A stretch of DNA of 64,000 nucleotides. It comes from Mucilaginibacter geliditolerans (GTDB lineage: Bacteria; Bacteroidota; Bacteroidia; Sphingobacteriales; Sphingobacteriaceae). The stretch lies in the NCBI RefSeq assembly GCF_014200495.1, contig NZ_JACHBY010000001.1, positions 434,001 to 498,000 on the forward strand, given 5' to 3'. A program made the position numbers and the translations under genes. The notes below the pieces were generated by a model. The model did no database searches. It worked only from the letters and a program-made list of their open reading frames with translations, and was not told the DNA's origin. Positions 17,322 through 26,476 of the stretch are shown piece after piece (positions within the stretch are counted from its first letter, which is position 1; every line of letters begins with the position of its first letter).

Positions 17322-18464
17322 TTAGAAAGGTTGCAATGCAATTTTTCCCGTCTCCGTTAATGCCCCGCAACGGTAAACATCCCGAACACGGTCGCCCGTC
17401 CAGGAATAATAGATAAGTCCTAACAAACGTTTTTCCTGCACCAGAGGGCGAAAATCATTCATCATTTCCTGCACCAAAAGGCTGCGAGCCTTTTCATCCG
17501 ATGGACAGGCTGTGCTGGCATTTGTAAATCCCCACTCCGTAATCCAGCAGGGCTTACCGGCAGAGGAACCTATAGGGTAACATTCAGGAAGGGCGGTTTG
17601 CATTAAGCGTCGTAAACGATGCACTGCGGCAGCCTTGTCTCCGGGACTATCTGCCCAGGGATAGACGTGGATCCCATAAGCATCCACGAGTTTATCCAAG
17701 CCATTGGCACGAAGAAACCGGATTGTTGCGCTTATGCTGACTGCGTCATACTTCTTTGGCTGTGGCCAAGGTCCTTCGGGGCCGGTATCCGAAAGGCCCG
17801 CGGATATAAGAGGCGTATACTGGTTGAGCTTTGAATGATCACGTATTTGCTTTAATACAGTCAGCACTTTTAGATATTGAAGGTAGCCTTTAGCAATTTG
17901 CTGTCCTTCAGGATCATGATAAAGATCATCCAAATCAAAGTTTTTACCTTCGCCCGGCAATGGGAATTCTGCATTGAATGCGGGATGATTGATTTCGTTC
18001 TCCAGTTCCAATCCGGCCAGTACAATGCCATTAGTATCCAGCTTATCCATCAACTGCTGAAAATACAGCCTGGAAAGTTCAGTGTCTGCATAAGATAGCG
18101 GTGCTCCATGCCACATACCCGGAAATTCCTTTGGTTGGTAAGGCCGTATGGGAGCATTTGGTGCATATTGAGAGTGAATGATGAGTAGAACCCTGATGTT
18201 TTGAGCATAAGCCCGCTTTATAAATGCTATGCCCTTGTCCGCGTCGGGGGCAAAGAAACCAATACGGATAACGCTGACACCGGCGGATTTTATCTCACTA
18301 AGGGTAGCGTTCTGTTCTGCCAGGCTCCAATTAAGCGGGTGTACCACATTTGCGCCTATCGTAACCTCTGGGTTGCCGAGAGATCGTTTAGCTGTTAAGT
18401 TTTGTGCTCGTGCAACAGTAAAGCAACAGGTTGCAAAAAAATATAAATAAATCCTTTTCATCAT
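17322..18464 (-). CDS. Secreted clan GH-A glycoside-hydrolase-like protein, paralog 2
   Basis: 380 residues, signal peptide ending VARAQ. The catalytic pattern is kept, with one change: GLELENEINH (Asn156-Glu157) has Glu where the others have Gly, and His where they have Trp or Leu. The nucleophile is Glu310 in CWITEWGF. Between them are the family blocks LDDLYHDPEGQQIAKGYLQY and DAYGIHVYPW. The conserved cysteine segments LPECYPIGS, STACP and YRCGALTETG are present. The changes beside the acid/base glutamate suggest altered specificity. It lies 39 bp upstream of paralog 1 and is probably co-transcribed with it. Confidence 0.8.
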   Translation of the reverse strand: MMKRIYLYFFATCCFTVARAQNLTAKRSLGNPEVTIGANVVHPLNWSLAEQNATLSEIKSAGVSVIRIGFFAPDADKGIAFIKRAYAQNIRVLLIIHSQYAPNAPIRPYQPKEFPGMWHGAPLSYADTELSRLYFQQLMDKLDTNGIVLAGLELENEINHPAFNAEFPLPGEGKNFDLDDLYHDPEGQQIAKGYLQYLKVLTVLKQIRDHSKLNQYTPLISAGLSDTGPEGPWPQPKKYDAVSISATIRFLRANGLDKLVDAYGIHVYPWADSPGDKAAAVHRLRRLMQTALPECYPIGSSAGKPCWITEWGFTNASTACPSDEKARSLLVQEMMNDFRPLVQEKRLLGLIYYSWTGDRVRDVYRCGALTETGKIALQPF

Positions 18465-18483
18465 CTCATGTTTTATTTTCCAA

Positions 18484-19673
18484 TTATTTTAATAATCCTG
18501 GATCAAGGGCTGATTTGCCGCTCTCGGTAAGCGCGCCGCAACGAAAGATACTTCCGAAGGAAACATTTTTTGATAAAGGGTCGCTGTTCCATGAAAAATA
18601 CAGCAATCCAACCAGCCTGCCTTGCTGTACATAGGGGCGGTAGTTATTCATCATTTCCTTAATAAGCAAAGTTCGGTTGGTGTCATTTATCGGGCAATTC
18701 ATATCTGTGTTATTGAACCCCCACTCCGTTATCCAGCCGGGCTTTCCACTTTTGCTGCCAATTGGCTGGCATTCTTTAAATCAAAATTTGCTAAGCGGCT
18801 CCTTCTGCCGGTAGCAGCCGAAGCATCACCCGGACCATTGCTCCAGGGATAGATATGTATGGCATAACCATCCACCAAACTATCCAGGCCATGGGCACGC
18901 ATATATTCAATTGTTGAGTTGACACTAACGATATCACCTTTCGGCCTACCAGGTAAAGGACCGTCATTTTGCTCATAATTGCCCAGCCCGGCAGTCAGAA
19001 TTGGCGTATGCTGATTAAGTTTGGAATGATCCCTGATATCCTTAAGTACAGCAAGCACCTTAAGGTACTGAAGATACCCTTTAGCAATCTGCTGCCCCTC
19101 CGTATCGTGATACAGATCATCTAAACTAAGTTGTACTCCCTTACCAGGGATGGGGAACTCGGGGTTGGTGCCGGAAAGGTTAATCTCATTTCCAAGCTCA
19201 AACGCAGTTAATATAATTCCTTTAGCTTCCAGTTTGGCAAGTATAGTGGCAAAAGTATTTCTGAATTGGTCAGGATCAGCAGCCGAAAGGGGAATATGTC
19301 CAAAGGGGTCGTATCCACCGAAACGATAGATCATCCATTCAATTTGGATGCCTTGTTCCCAGGCGCGTTGCGCAAAATCAATCCCTGCATCGTTTAATGT
19401 AATGCTTGCGCGGATGACATGAACTCCGGCAGATTTTATCTTGCTGAGCATGTCATTTTGGTCAGCAATGCTCAGCTTGTAAGGATTGATAACATTAACC
19501 CCAACAGCAACACCCTGGGCATTCGCCTGGTCTTGAATTTGAGCAGCAAGCATAATAATGAGAGCGAAAAGACGGAATATGAAGGAGCAAGGCTTAATTC
19601 CCTGAAAAGGAAGATTGACTGCCAGAAGGAAGTAACTTCGAAATAACTGGCAACGACTGTTTGAGTTGTTCAT
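18484..19673 (-). pseudogene. Clan GH-A hydrolase paralog 3, split by a -1 frameshift (possible programmed shift)
   Basis: The first frame (19673 to a TAA at 18729-18731, 314 residues) carries the acid/base motif FELGNEINL (Glu163) but ends in an unrelated tail after Lys300. The frame shifted by -1 at that lysine continues ECQPIGSKSGKPGWITEWGF to a stop at 18484. It supplies the nucleophile (Glu317 of a 396-residue fusion), DMNCP and FRCGALTESG. The shift point on the coding strand is T_TTA_AAG (18780-18774), a canonical X_XXY_YYZ heptamer in the correct frame. A single lost A in the AAA run would give the same picture. The N-terminus is unusual: about 30 extra residues precede the hydrophobic signal (FIFRLFALIIMLAAQI). 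The product without the shift lacks the nucleophile. Confidence 0.75.
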
Positions 19674-19767
19674 AAGTGTATTTTGGGATGGTTAAAAATG
19701 TTTATTCTTTTTACAGGCTATCAAGGCTTGCGGGGCTCCTGTTCTTCTTACTTTATTTCTCGCCGCG

Positions 19768-20907
19768 TCATTTTCGTATCAGGGTCAATTTTCCGGCATC
19801 GGTTAGTGCGCCGCAACGGTAAATACTGCTGGGATTTATTTGGGTTGAACCCGGCGCGGAATTCCAACTGTAGTAAAAAACACTAATCAATCGCCCTTGC
19901 CTTGCGAGATCAAGAAAATTACCCATCGTTTCCTTTATCAGCAGGGCGCGGGCGCTATCGTCAATAGGGCAAGACTTATCATTATTACTAAAGCCCCATT
20001 CTGTGATCCAGCAGGGTTTTCCGCCGGTAACACCTGCTGCACGGCACTGCGAACATGCATAGGTATCCATGCGTTTCCTGCGCTCTGAGGCGGTAGTCTT
20101 ATCATCAGGATAGTAATGGATACCATAACCCTCAACGAGGGTGTCCAGACCATTCAAGCGAAGGAAGGTCAATGTAGCACTTATAGTTACGGCATAGCCG
20201 TGCAGCGTAAAAAAATTGGGTGTGGTTCCCGCAGGACCTACCGTTGAAAGGCCAGCCGAAATGATCGGGGTTTTCCGGTTAAGGTCAGCGTGATCCCGGA
20301 CATCTTTTAAGACCGCCAATATTTTTAAATATTGAAGAAGGCCGGCTGCAATATGCTGAGCTTGCGGGTCATGATGAAGATCGTCGAAGTTAAATATCTT
20401 CCCATGGATGGTTTTAGGAAAATCCTTATTCAATTTCGTCCAGTTTATTTCATTACCAAGTTCCAACCCGGCTAAAACTATACCGTTTGCCTCAAGCTTC
20501 TGAAAAAGGATTTGGAAATAGGATTTGGAAAGAACAGGGTCAACAGAGGCCAAAGGAAGGCCACCCCAAATTTGGGGATAGTTATCTGATTGATTTAATA
20601 CAGCAAGCGCACTCCTAGGGAATTGGGGTTCAATAAGGGCCTCGATTTTGATTCCCTGGTCGTAAGCCCGCTTTGCAAAGTCGATGCGCACGTTGTCAGT
20701 AGTCAGGGCAACACGAATTACATGAACACCCGCTGCCTTAAGCTGTTGGATGAGATTGTTTTGTTCCGCTACGCTGGCCGCCGTCGGGTTCAGGGGAATA
20801 GCACCGGTGACAAGATCCAGCGCAGCAGGCTTGATGGCTGTGTTTTGTGCTTTCGCGGCCGTGAAAAAACAAATGGCGGCAAAAAATAAGTAAAGGCCTT
20901 TTTTCAT
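19768..20907 (-). CDS. Secreted clan GH-A glycoside-hydrolase-like protein, paralog 4
   Basis: 379 residues, signal peptide ending TAAKAQ. GLELGNEINW (Glu153) and CWITEWGF (Glu303) are intact. The most divergent copy: the segment before the barrel reads DLVTGAIPLNPTAAS instead of the GVNVVNP of the other paralogs. The cysteine region is ACSQCRAAGVTGG rather than ECxPxGSxxG. The end FSNNDKSCP, YRCGALTDAGK follows the family. It lies 95 bp upstream of the frameshifted copy. Family and substrate are not assignable. Confidence 0.8.
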   Translation of the reverse strand: MKKGLYLFFAAICFFTAAKAQNTAIKPAALDLVTGAIPLNPTAASVAEQNNLIQQLKAAGVHVIRVALTTDNVRIDFAKRAYDQGIKIEALIEPQFPRSALAVLNQSDNYPQIWGGLPLASVDPVLSKSYFQILFQKLEANGIVLAGLELGNEINWTKLNKDFPKTIHGKIFNFDDLHHDPQAQHIAAGLLQYLKILAVLKDVRDHADLNRKTPIISAGLSTVGPAGTTPNFFTLHGYAVTISATLTFLRLNGLDTLVEGYGIHYYPDDKTTASERRKRMDTYACSQCRAAGVTGGKPCWITEWGFSNNDKSCPIDDSARALLIKETMGNFLDLARQGRLISVFYYSWNSAPGSTQINPSSIYRCGALTDAGKLTLIRK

Positions 20908-21021
20908 ATTTTAATACTGATGATCAATTATTTATACTAATATATTAAGGAACAGACAAGATCTCCTGTCTTGAACACGCAATAAGATTATTCCCGGGTT
21001 TTGCATGATTAAATATCTTCC

Positions 21022-22188
21022 TTATCTCCTTAGTTTAATTGGCCTGATGGCCTCGCGGCCACTTGGCGTAAGTCCACCACAGCGATATAAACTATAGGGA
21101 GTAGGCTGCTTCGACCATGGATCAGAGTTCCAGGCAAAATATGTGATACCCACCAGGCGCCCCTGTGCCGCGGCTTTTGCAAAAATATTCATCATTTGCT
21201 TCACAAGCGTGGTTCGGGCAGTATCGTTAACCGGGCAATTTTGGTCGGTATTATTGAAACCCCATTCGGTTATCCAGGCGGGCTTGCCGCTTTTTGAACC
21301 CACTGGACGGCATTCTGCAATATCAACGCTGGCGAAACGGGCAGCTCTCTTAGCATCCGCCGCCGGGTTTCCCGGCTGCCCTGCTGAGGGATAGCTATGG
21401 ATGCCGTAGGCATCTACCAGTGTATCCAGGCCATTAGCCTGGAGAAAACCAATGGTGGCAGGTAAGCTCACCATATCTTCTTTTTTATTATTATACAGTT
21501 TTTCCCCATCCGGCGCACTCGCCATACCCGCCAGGATGATGGGTACCTGGTGATTCAGACGGGATTGATCACGTACTTCCTTCAGCACAGCCAAAACCTT
21601 GAGGTATTGCAAAAAGCCTTTAGCAATTTGCCTGCCTTCAGGGTCGTTATACAGATCATGCAGACTCAGTATCTTCCCTTCGCCAGGTATAGGGAATTCA
21701 GGGTTGAAAGCCGCCCAGTTAATCTCGTTACCCAGTTCAATACCGGCTAAAACAATGCCGTTTTTATCCAGCTGGTCAAACAGGGACTGATAATGTTTTT
21801 TGGAAAGCTCAGGATCAGCATAGGATAAAGGGTGTCCATTCCACATCTGCGGAAAGTTTTTCGGGTCATAAGGCCTTGAGGGCGCCCCCGCCGGATACTG
21901 CGGACTAAGGATAAGCTGCACACTGATGCCGTTAGCCGCTGCACGTTTAGCATAATCGATACCCTTGCCGTCTGGGGTGATACCACAACGAATGACCTGG
22001 ACACCTGCCGCCTTGAGTTGGCTCAAAGTAGCGTTTTGATCCCCCAGATTGGCCCGCATAGGATTAACTACATTAACGCCAACTATAACACTATGGTCTC
22101 CCCTAGCTGTTTGAATCTGGGCATTTTGCGCTTTCACATTGATAACCCAGGCAATTGCTGCAAATAGTAGGAAAAGAACTTTTTTCAT
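21022..22188 (-). CDS. Secreted clan GH-A glycoside-hydrolase-like protein, paralog 5 (first gene of the array)
   Basis: 388 residues, signal peptide ending NVKAQ. GIELGNEINW (Glu155) and AWITEWGF (Glu308) are present; Ala replaces the Cys that precedes ITEW in paralogs 2 and 4, so one disulfide is probably absent. Shared blocks are GVNVVNP, LSLHDLYNDPEGRQIAKGFL and DAYGIHSYPS. The C-terminus YRCGGLTPSGREAI plus a basic tail matches the paralogs. As the 5'-most gene of the array it should carry the main promoter; a minus-strand TAnnTTTG box lies at 22227-22234. Confidence 0.8.
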   Translation of the reverse strand: MKKVLFLLFAAIAWVINVKAQNAQIQTARGDHSVIVGVNVVNPMRANLGDQNATLSQLKAAGVQVIRCGITPDGKGIDYAKRAAANGISVQLILSPQYPAGAPSRPYDPKNFPQMWNGHPLSYADPELSKKHYQSLFDQLDKNGIVLAGIELGNEINWAAFNPEFPIPGEGKILSLHDLYNDPEGRQIAKGFLQYLKVLAVLKEVRDQSRLNHQVPIILAGMASAPDGEKLYNNKKEDMVSLPATIGFLQANGLDTLVDAYGIHSYPSAGQPGNPAADAKRAARFASVDIAECRPVGSKSGKPAWITEWGFNNTDQNCPVNDTARTTLVKQMMNIFAKAAAQGRLVGITYFAWNSDPWSKQPTPYSLYRCGGLTPSGREAIRPIKLRR

Positions 22189-22892
22189 ATTTTCTTTTTA
22201 AAGTGCTGAAAGAGACACCTATGAGACAAATTTAAATCAATAAGGTTTATTTAACTTTAAGATTTAGATGGGTTTATGATAACTTATTGTTTCTTTTTTT
22301 ATATGATTCTGAATTTATAGAAACTTATCTCCTTTTCTGTAAATTCCATAAAAAAGGAACAGAACATCGAGTTGTGTTGATAAGAGGTAAAATCGCAATT
22401 AACACTCAAAAAGTTGATGCGGCCTCTTGCGATTCCGTAAGAAATCTTTTGACTTAAAATCCCATATGGGACATATTGTACACCACGTGGGACTACATTA
22501 GAACATCTTGAAGATATTTTATTGATAATCAAGCCAATAAAGGAAGCGGAAAAGTAGCTTCTCAATTTTGTTTTTGACTGTTCGAGTCCATTAAGAAATT
22601 TAATGTGCGCCCTAATGGGTGCTTATCGAACCATTTTATGAAGGATTTGAAAGCATTAGCCTCATTATCAATATAGAATAAATAAAATCTTGAGCACCCA
22701 TGTAAAACACTGGTGCACTTAAAGCCAAATCCACAGTCCATTTCGACTACTAACCGGCTGCTTCACAGCCATATATTTCCAATGACTTTGATTTTCATGA
22801 ACTAACGATCCAGTAATTATTATTATTAGTTACTTTTTGTTTCTTATCAATAAGCTTTAACCTTATCGTTTAAGGCTAAAACGCCTGTTCAA
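22189..22892. other. About 700 bp without a recognisable gene
   Basis: Lies between the hydrolase array and the small membrane protein. A 59-codon minus-strand frame at 22562-22741 (starts MDCGFGFK, ends DSNSQKQN, with FIKWFDKHPLGRTLNFL) has a plausible amino-acid composition but matches nothing I know, and it may be a gene remnant. CCCATATGGG near 22462-22471 is a short palindrome. Nothing else is seen. Confidence 0.4.
22227..22234 (-). promoter_or_regulatory. Putative -7 element for the GH-A array
   Basis: TAAATTTG on the minus strand, an exact TAnnTTTG match 39 bp upstream of the start codon at 22188. No clear -33 TTTG is seen at the usual 19-21 bp spacing. Confidence 0.4.
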
Positions 22893-23066
22893 CTATTGCA
22901 TCTTATAATGCTCATATTTTCTGCTGCCGATCGTTTTTATTCTTTTATTCCCACTCTTCAATTGATAATCTTTCGGTAATAGTTGTACTGCAAACAGACA
23001 TACCGGTAAACTGAGCATTAACCAAAACGTTAAAATTATTTTAAGCATTATCCAATCGATCGTCAT
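22893..23066 (-). CDS. Small single-pass membrane protein (57 aa)
   Basis: Starts MTIDWIMLKIILTFWLMLS, giving one strong hydrophobic helix (about 8-28), then a basic tail (YQLKSGNKRIKTIGSRKYEHYK). The ATG at 23064-23066 is chosen over an in-frame one 63 bp upstream because it is preceded by AGGGAAGTG, a rare good Shine-Dalgarno here, and it does not overlap the receptor gene. It lies 26 bp after the stop of the TonB receptor gene, so it is probably its last operon partner. No family recognised. Confidence 0.5.
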   Translation of the reverse strand: MTIDWIMLKIILTFWLMLSLPVCLFAVQLLPKDYQLKSGNKRIKTIGSRKYEHYKMQ

Positions 23067-23092
23067 CACTTCCCTTTCTTTATCATTAAAAA

Positions 23093-26000
23093 TCAAAAAG
23101 TATACCTCGCCCCTATCTGCATTTGCCACCTTGAAGCAAGCGGATCAACGGAATAGGATAATCCAGGATTGATGAACTGATATAACGGATAACCCTGTGA
23201 TGACCTCGCCGGAATGTAAGGCACAAGACCCACGCTGGCGGTAGAGTTATAAGTATTTGGTGAGAAATAAACTTTACCCCAGTTCTTGTCAATCAGGTTG
23301 GTCAGGTTGGTGATATCTACACTAAAGGTAAGCGTATGCCATTTAGATGGTTCTTTTTCCGTATTTAAGTTAATATCCTGCGCAAAATGAAAGTCGGCAT
23401 CATTATTCCATGGCGTTCTTGCAGCGTTTCGCTCGGTGAAACCTCCTCTACGCGAACTCAGGTAATTATTGCCATCAATAAATTTGTCGAAAGCATCAGC
23501 CTGTTGCTGTGCCGTTTGCGTTGGCGTTGCCGCGAAGAAATTTATGGTTTCTCCCTTAGCCGGAATATAAGCCAAGCCTACCTGTTGCGGTGTATTTTGC
23601 GGGTTATAATTCACAAAACCATAGGTGAATGGGCTGCCGGATTGAGCCGTTACAAATAAAGTAAAATTGCTTACCCATACTTTATTCCAGACCTTACGGT
23701 AATTAGCACTGGCAACGATCCGGTTACGGATATCAAAGTTGGAGTTGGCCAGTTGCGGGTTGTTAGGGTTTAACGCCTGGTTGAGTTGCCAATTGGATTC
23801 AAAAGAGTTCCTGATCCCGTTTGATACGTCTTTTGATTCGCCATAAGTGTAAGCTGCAGAAAACCCAAAGCCATTATCAAAGTTTTTGGCTATCTGCCCG
23901 GTGATGCTGTAACGGTATCCCTGTGATGTATTTGACATTTCATATACGTTCGCAAATTGAGGATTTCTTGGATTTTGACCGGGAAAGATCGGCTGTTTTC
24001 TTTGCGTAGCCGCCGTATCATAAGTATAATAAGTGGGGTTATCTGTTAAGTTTATCTGCTTAAAAATAATGTCATGTATGGTTTTGGTATAAATACCTTC
24101 TACCGTGTACTTAAACCCGTTTGGGTCTTTATAATCGAGCGCCAAACTGCCTCTCAGCACTTTTGGCATCTTAAAGTTATTATCAATCGCGTCCACCTGC
24201 GTTTTACCCGCGTTAACATCATTAATGACTTGTCCATTCTGCCCCGCGAAGCTGCCGATACCTGTGCCCGGCGTATGGCTGAGTGGGTTACCGTTGAATA
24301 CATAAGGTGGATTACCATCTGTTTTTTGGTCATAAGCACCATAAGTGTTACCGTTGTTATAAAAGGCGTACCCTAACCAGGCAAACGGTATGCGCGAGGT
24401 GAACATACCCAAACCGCCACGCAGTACCAGGCTCTGGTCGCCCCTGGCATCATAACGGAAGCCAATCCTGGGAGAGATCTGCACCGCGCCAAGATAATTA
24501 CCTGTGATCTGGTTTAATGGTGTATAGGTATAGGTGGTACCAAAGTTAGGATCAGTAAAGGAATTCTGTGATTTTACACTCAGGATCTGCTTGGTTGGCA
24601 CCTGTTGGTAATCAAATCTCAATCCAGGAGTAAACCTGAATTTATCGGTTACCTGTATCTCGTCCTGTATATAGGTACTGTAAAAGTTAACATTAAATAC
24701 CGCCCCGGGATTGGCTAATATGTAACTACGACTGTTATTAGTATAATTATAACTGCCCTGCACCCGTTCCGGGTCACTATTTAAAAAGTCATCTATACTC
24801 TGATAAGTCACCCTTCCGTTCCATGCATTCACAAAGCCGTAATTAATCTTGTAGAATTCATTATGCGTACCTACGGTAAGGGTATGCTTGCCCAAATTCC
24901 AAACCAGGTTATCCGTCAATTCAAAAGTACTTTGCTTCATATTGAAGATAGAGGCTTCACGATCTGTACCAAAGAAGATAGTGGATCCCGGTGTATTACC
25001 CACGATCTGTACCTGCGGGAATGAAGGATCGCTGGTCGGGGTGCGGTAATCATGGATGTTAGTGTAACCCACCACTGCACTGTTGGAAAAGTTATTGCTG
25101 AACCTGGTCTTCAGCTCAGCAACCGTTGAGTTTTGGTTATTGTTTTGTTTGTAGGCAATGCTGCCGAAACGAAAGTCAAACTGATCTCTTTCCATGTTTA
25201 AAGCATCCGAAAGAATGTAATTATTCCGGATAGTAAACTGGCTTTTGTCGTCAATGTTCCAGTCCAGACGGTTGAAAAACTTGGTAGAGTTGGAATAGGT
25301 ATTGAACTGCCCGGCGGTACCAGGATCGAAGTTATAGTTCTTGATCGAGTAGTTTATGATCTTTTGCGCATCCGCAGCGCTTAATATACCAGCGGTTGCG
25401 GGGCTGCCTGCAACTTCCAGCACGGGATCCTGTCGCCTCGTGATCTCTTCATTTGTAAAGAAGAACAATTTATTTTTGATCAGCGGAAAACCCAAACGAA
25501 AACCGGTTTGGTAATTATAATAAGCCGAAGGCAGCTTGCTGTTCAGTTCAGTTCCGGTATTATCCGGGCCCACCAGCGCGGCAGCACTTCCAAAGCTATA
25601 AACCGAACCTTGCACCTCGTTGGTGCCCGAACGGGTTACAGCGTTGATACTTCCACCGGTAAAGTTGCCAATCTTTACATCATAGGGGGCGATATAAACC
25701 TGTATGTCCTGAATGGCATCCAGCGAGATAGGATTGGTGCGGGTAGAAGAACCCGGCATGCCGGAGGTACCTGTTTGGCCACCTGCCGATGGACTGAAAC
25801 CAATTGCATCGTTGTTGATGGCGCCATCAATAGTTACGTTATTGTACCGGAAATTAGTACCGGCAAATGAATTATCTTTTGAGCCCTGCGGCACCATTTT
25901 GGTGATATCCGTTATACTGCGGTTAATCGTAGGCTGGTTATTTATCTGATTATTGGAGATGTTTTGGCCGGTTCCGTAGTTGTTGGCCTTGGGACCGCTT

Positions 26001-26392
26001 TTTGAGCTTTTGACCACTACCTCGTTTAGCGTTTTTGTATTATCTGTGAGAACGAAGTTCAGCGTTAACGGTTCACCCAAACTGATCTGCTGGATCATTC
26101 TTGTTTCTGTGTTCATACTCAAGAACTTTACTTCTATAGTATAGGGTCCGCCTACCCTTAAACCCGGCAGGTTATAACGGCCATCGTTACCTGTCGCCGT
26201 AGCGTATTTGGTACCGGAAGCCGTGTGGATTGCTGTTACCGTTACCCCCGGCAATGGTTGGTTTGCAGCATCTGTTACCTGGCCGCGCAGACCGCCGCTG
26301 GTTTCCTGGGCGCTTGCTTTTTGGCCTGCAAGGGTAAATATCAGGCATAAGCCAGCCAGTATGAAATATTTCATAGCGTATATTTTTTTCAT
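23093..26392 (-). CDS. Oar-type TonB-dependent receptor with carboxypeptidase-regulatory domain
   Basis: 1099 residues from 26392; a start 18 bp later (MKYFILAGLCLIF) gives a cleaner signal peptide. After the signal (ends KASAQ) comes a CarboxypepD_reg-like beta-sandwich (about 33-115; GLRGQVTDAANQPLPGVTVT). The plug contains SITDITKMVPQG, YNNVTIDGAINNDAIGFSPS and IAPYDVKIGNFTGGSINAVT, typical of the Oar/OmpA-like TonB receptor group. A large barrel ends MQIGARYTF. No STN domain, so it does not signal through FecR. It has no SusD partner; it follows four FAS1 lipoprotein genes after an 84-bp gap. Probable role: outer-membrane transport or protein export; the substrate is unknown. Confidence 0.9.
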   Translation of the reverse strand: MKKIYAMKYFILAGLCLIFTLAGQKASAQETSGGLRGQVTDAANQPLPGVTVTAIHTASGTKYATATGNDGRYNLPGLRVGGPYTIEVKFLSMNTETRMIQQISLGEPLTLNFVLTDNTKTLNEVVVKSSKSGPKANNYGTGQNISNNQINNQPTINRSITDITKMVPQGSKDNSFAGTNFRYNNVTIDGAINNDAIGFSPSAGGQTGTSGMPGSSTRTNPISLDAIQDIQVYIAPYDVKIGNFTGGSINAVTRSGTNEVQGSVYSFGSAAALVGPDNTGTELNSKLPSAYYNYQTGFRLGFPLIKNKLFFFTNEEITRRQDPVLEVAGSPATAGILSAADAQKIINYSIKNYNFDPGTAGQFNTYSNSTKFFNRLDWNIDDKSQFTIRNNYILSDALNMERDQFDFRFGSIAYKQNNNQNSTVAELKTRFSNNFSNSAVVGYTNIHDYRTPTSDPSFPQVQIVGNTPGSTIFFGTDREASIFNMKQSTFELTDNLVWNLGKHTLTVGTHNEFYKINYGFVNAWNGRVTYQSIDDFLNSDPERVQGSYNYTNNSRSYILANPGAVFNVNFYSTYIQDEIQVTDKFRFTPGLRFDYQQVPTKQILSVKSQNSFTDPNFGTTYTYTPLNQITGNYLGAVQISPRIGFRYDARGDQSLVLRGGLGMFTSRIPFAWLGYAFYNNGNTYGAYDQKTDGNPPYVFNGNPLSHTPGTGIGSFAGQNGQVINDVNAGKTQVDAIDNNFKMPKVLRGSLALDYKDPNGFKYTVEGIYTKTIHDIIFKQINLTDNPTYYTYDTAATQRKQPIFPGQNPRNPQFANVYEMSNTSQGYRYSITGQIAKNFDNGFGFSAAYTYGESKDVSNGIRNSFESNWQLNQALNPNNPQLANSNFDIRNRIVASANYRKVWNKVWVSNFTLFVTAQSGSPFTYGFVNYNPQNTPQQVGLAYIPAKGETINFFAATPTQTAQQQADAFDKFIDGNNYLSSRRGGFTERNAARTPWNNDADFHFAQDINLNTEKEPSKWHTLTFSVDITNLTNLIDKNWGKVYFSPNTYNSTASVGLVPYIPARSSQGYPLYQFINPGLSYSVDPLASRWQMQIGARYTF

Positions 26393-26476
26393 CTCTATTT
26401 AGTTTTAGCAGTATTGCTATCTGACTTTTTCTGTTATTTTAACAACTTGTAAGCATTGATTAATTAAGTGTACTTC

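Noticed and set aside
22299..22565. 88-codon minus-strand frame in the gap before the hydrolase array
   Set aside because: Cysteine- and phenylalanine-heavy composition, no signal or domain, start and end not placed near any operon feature.
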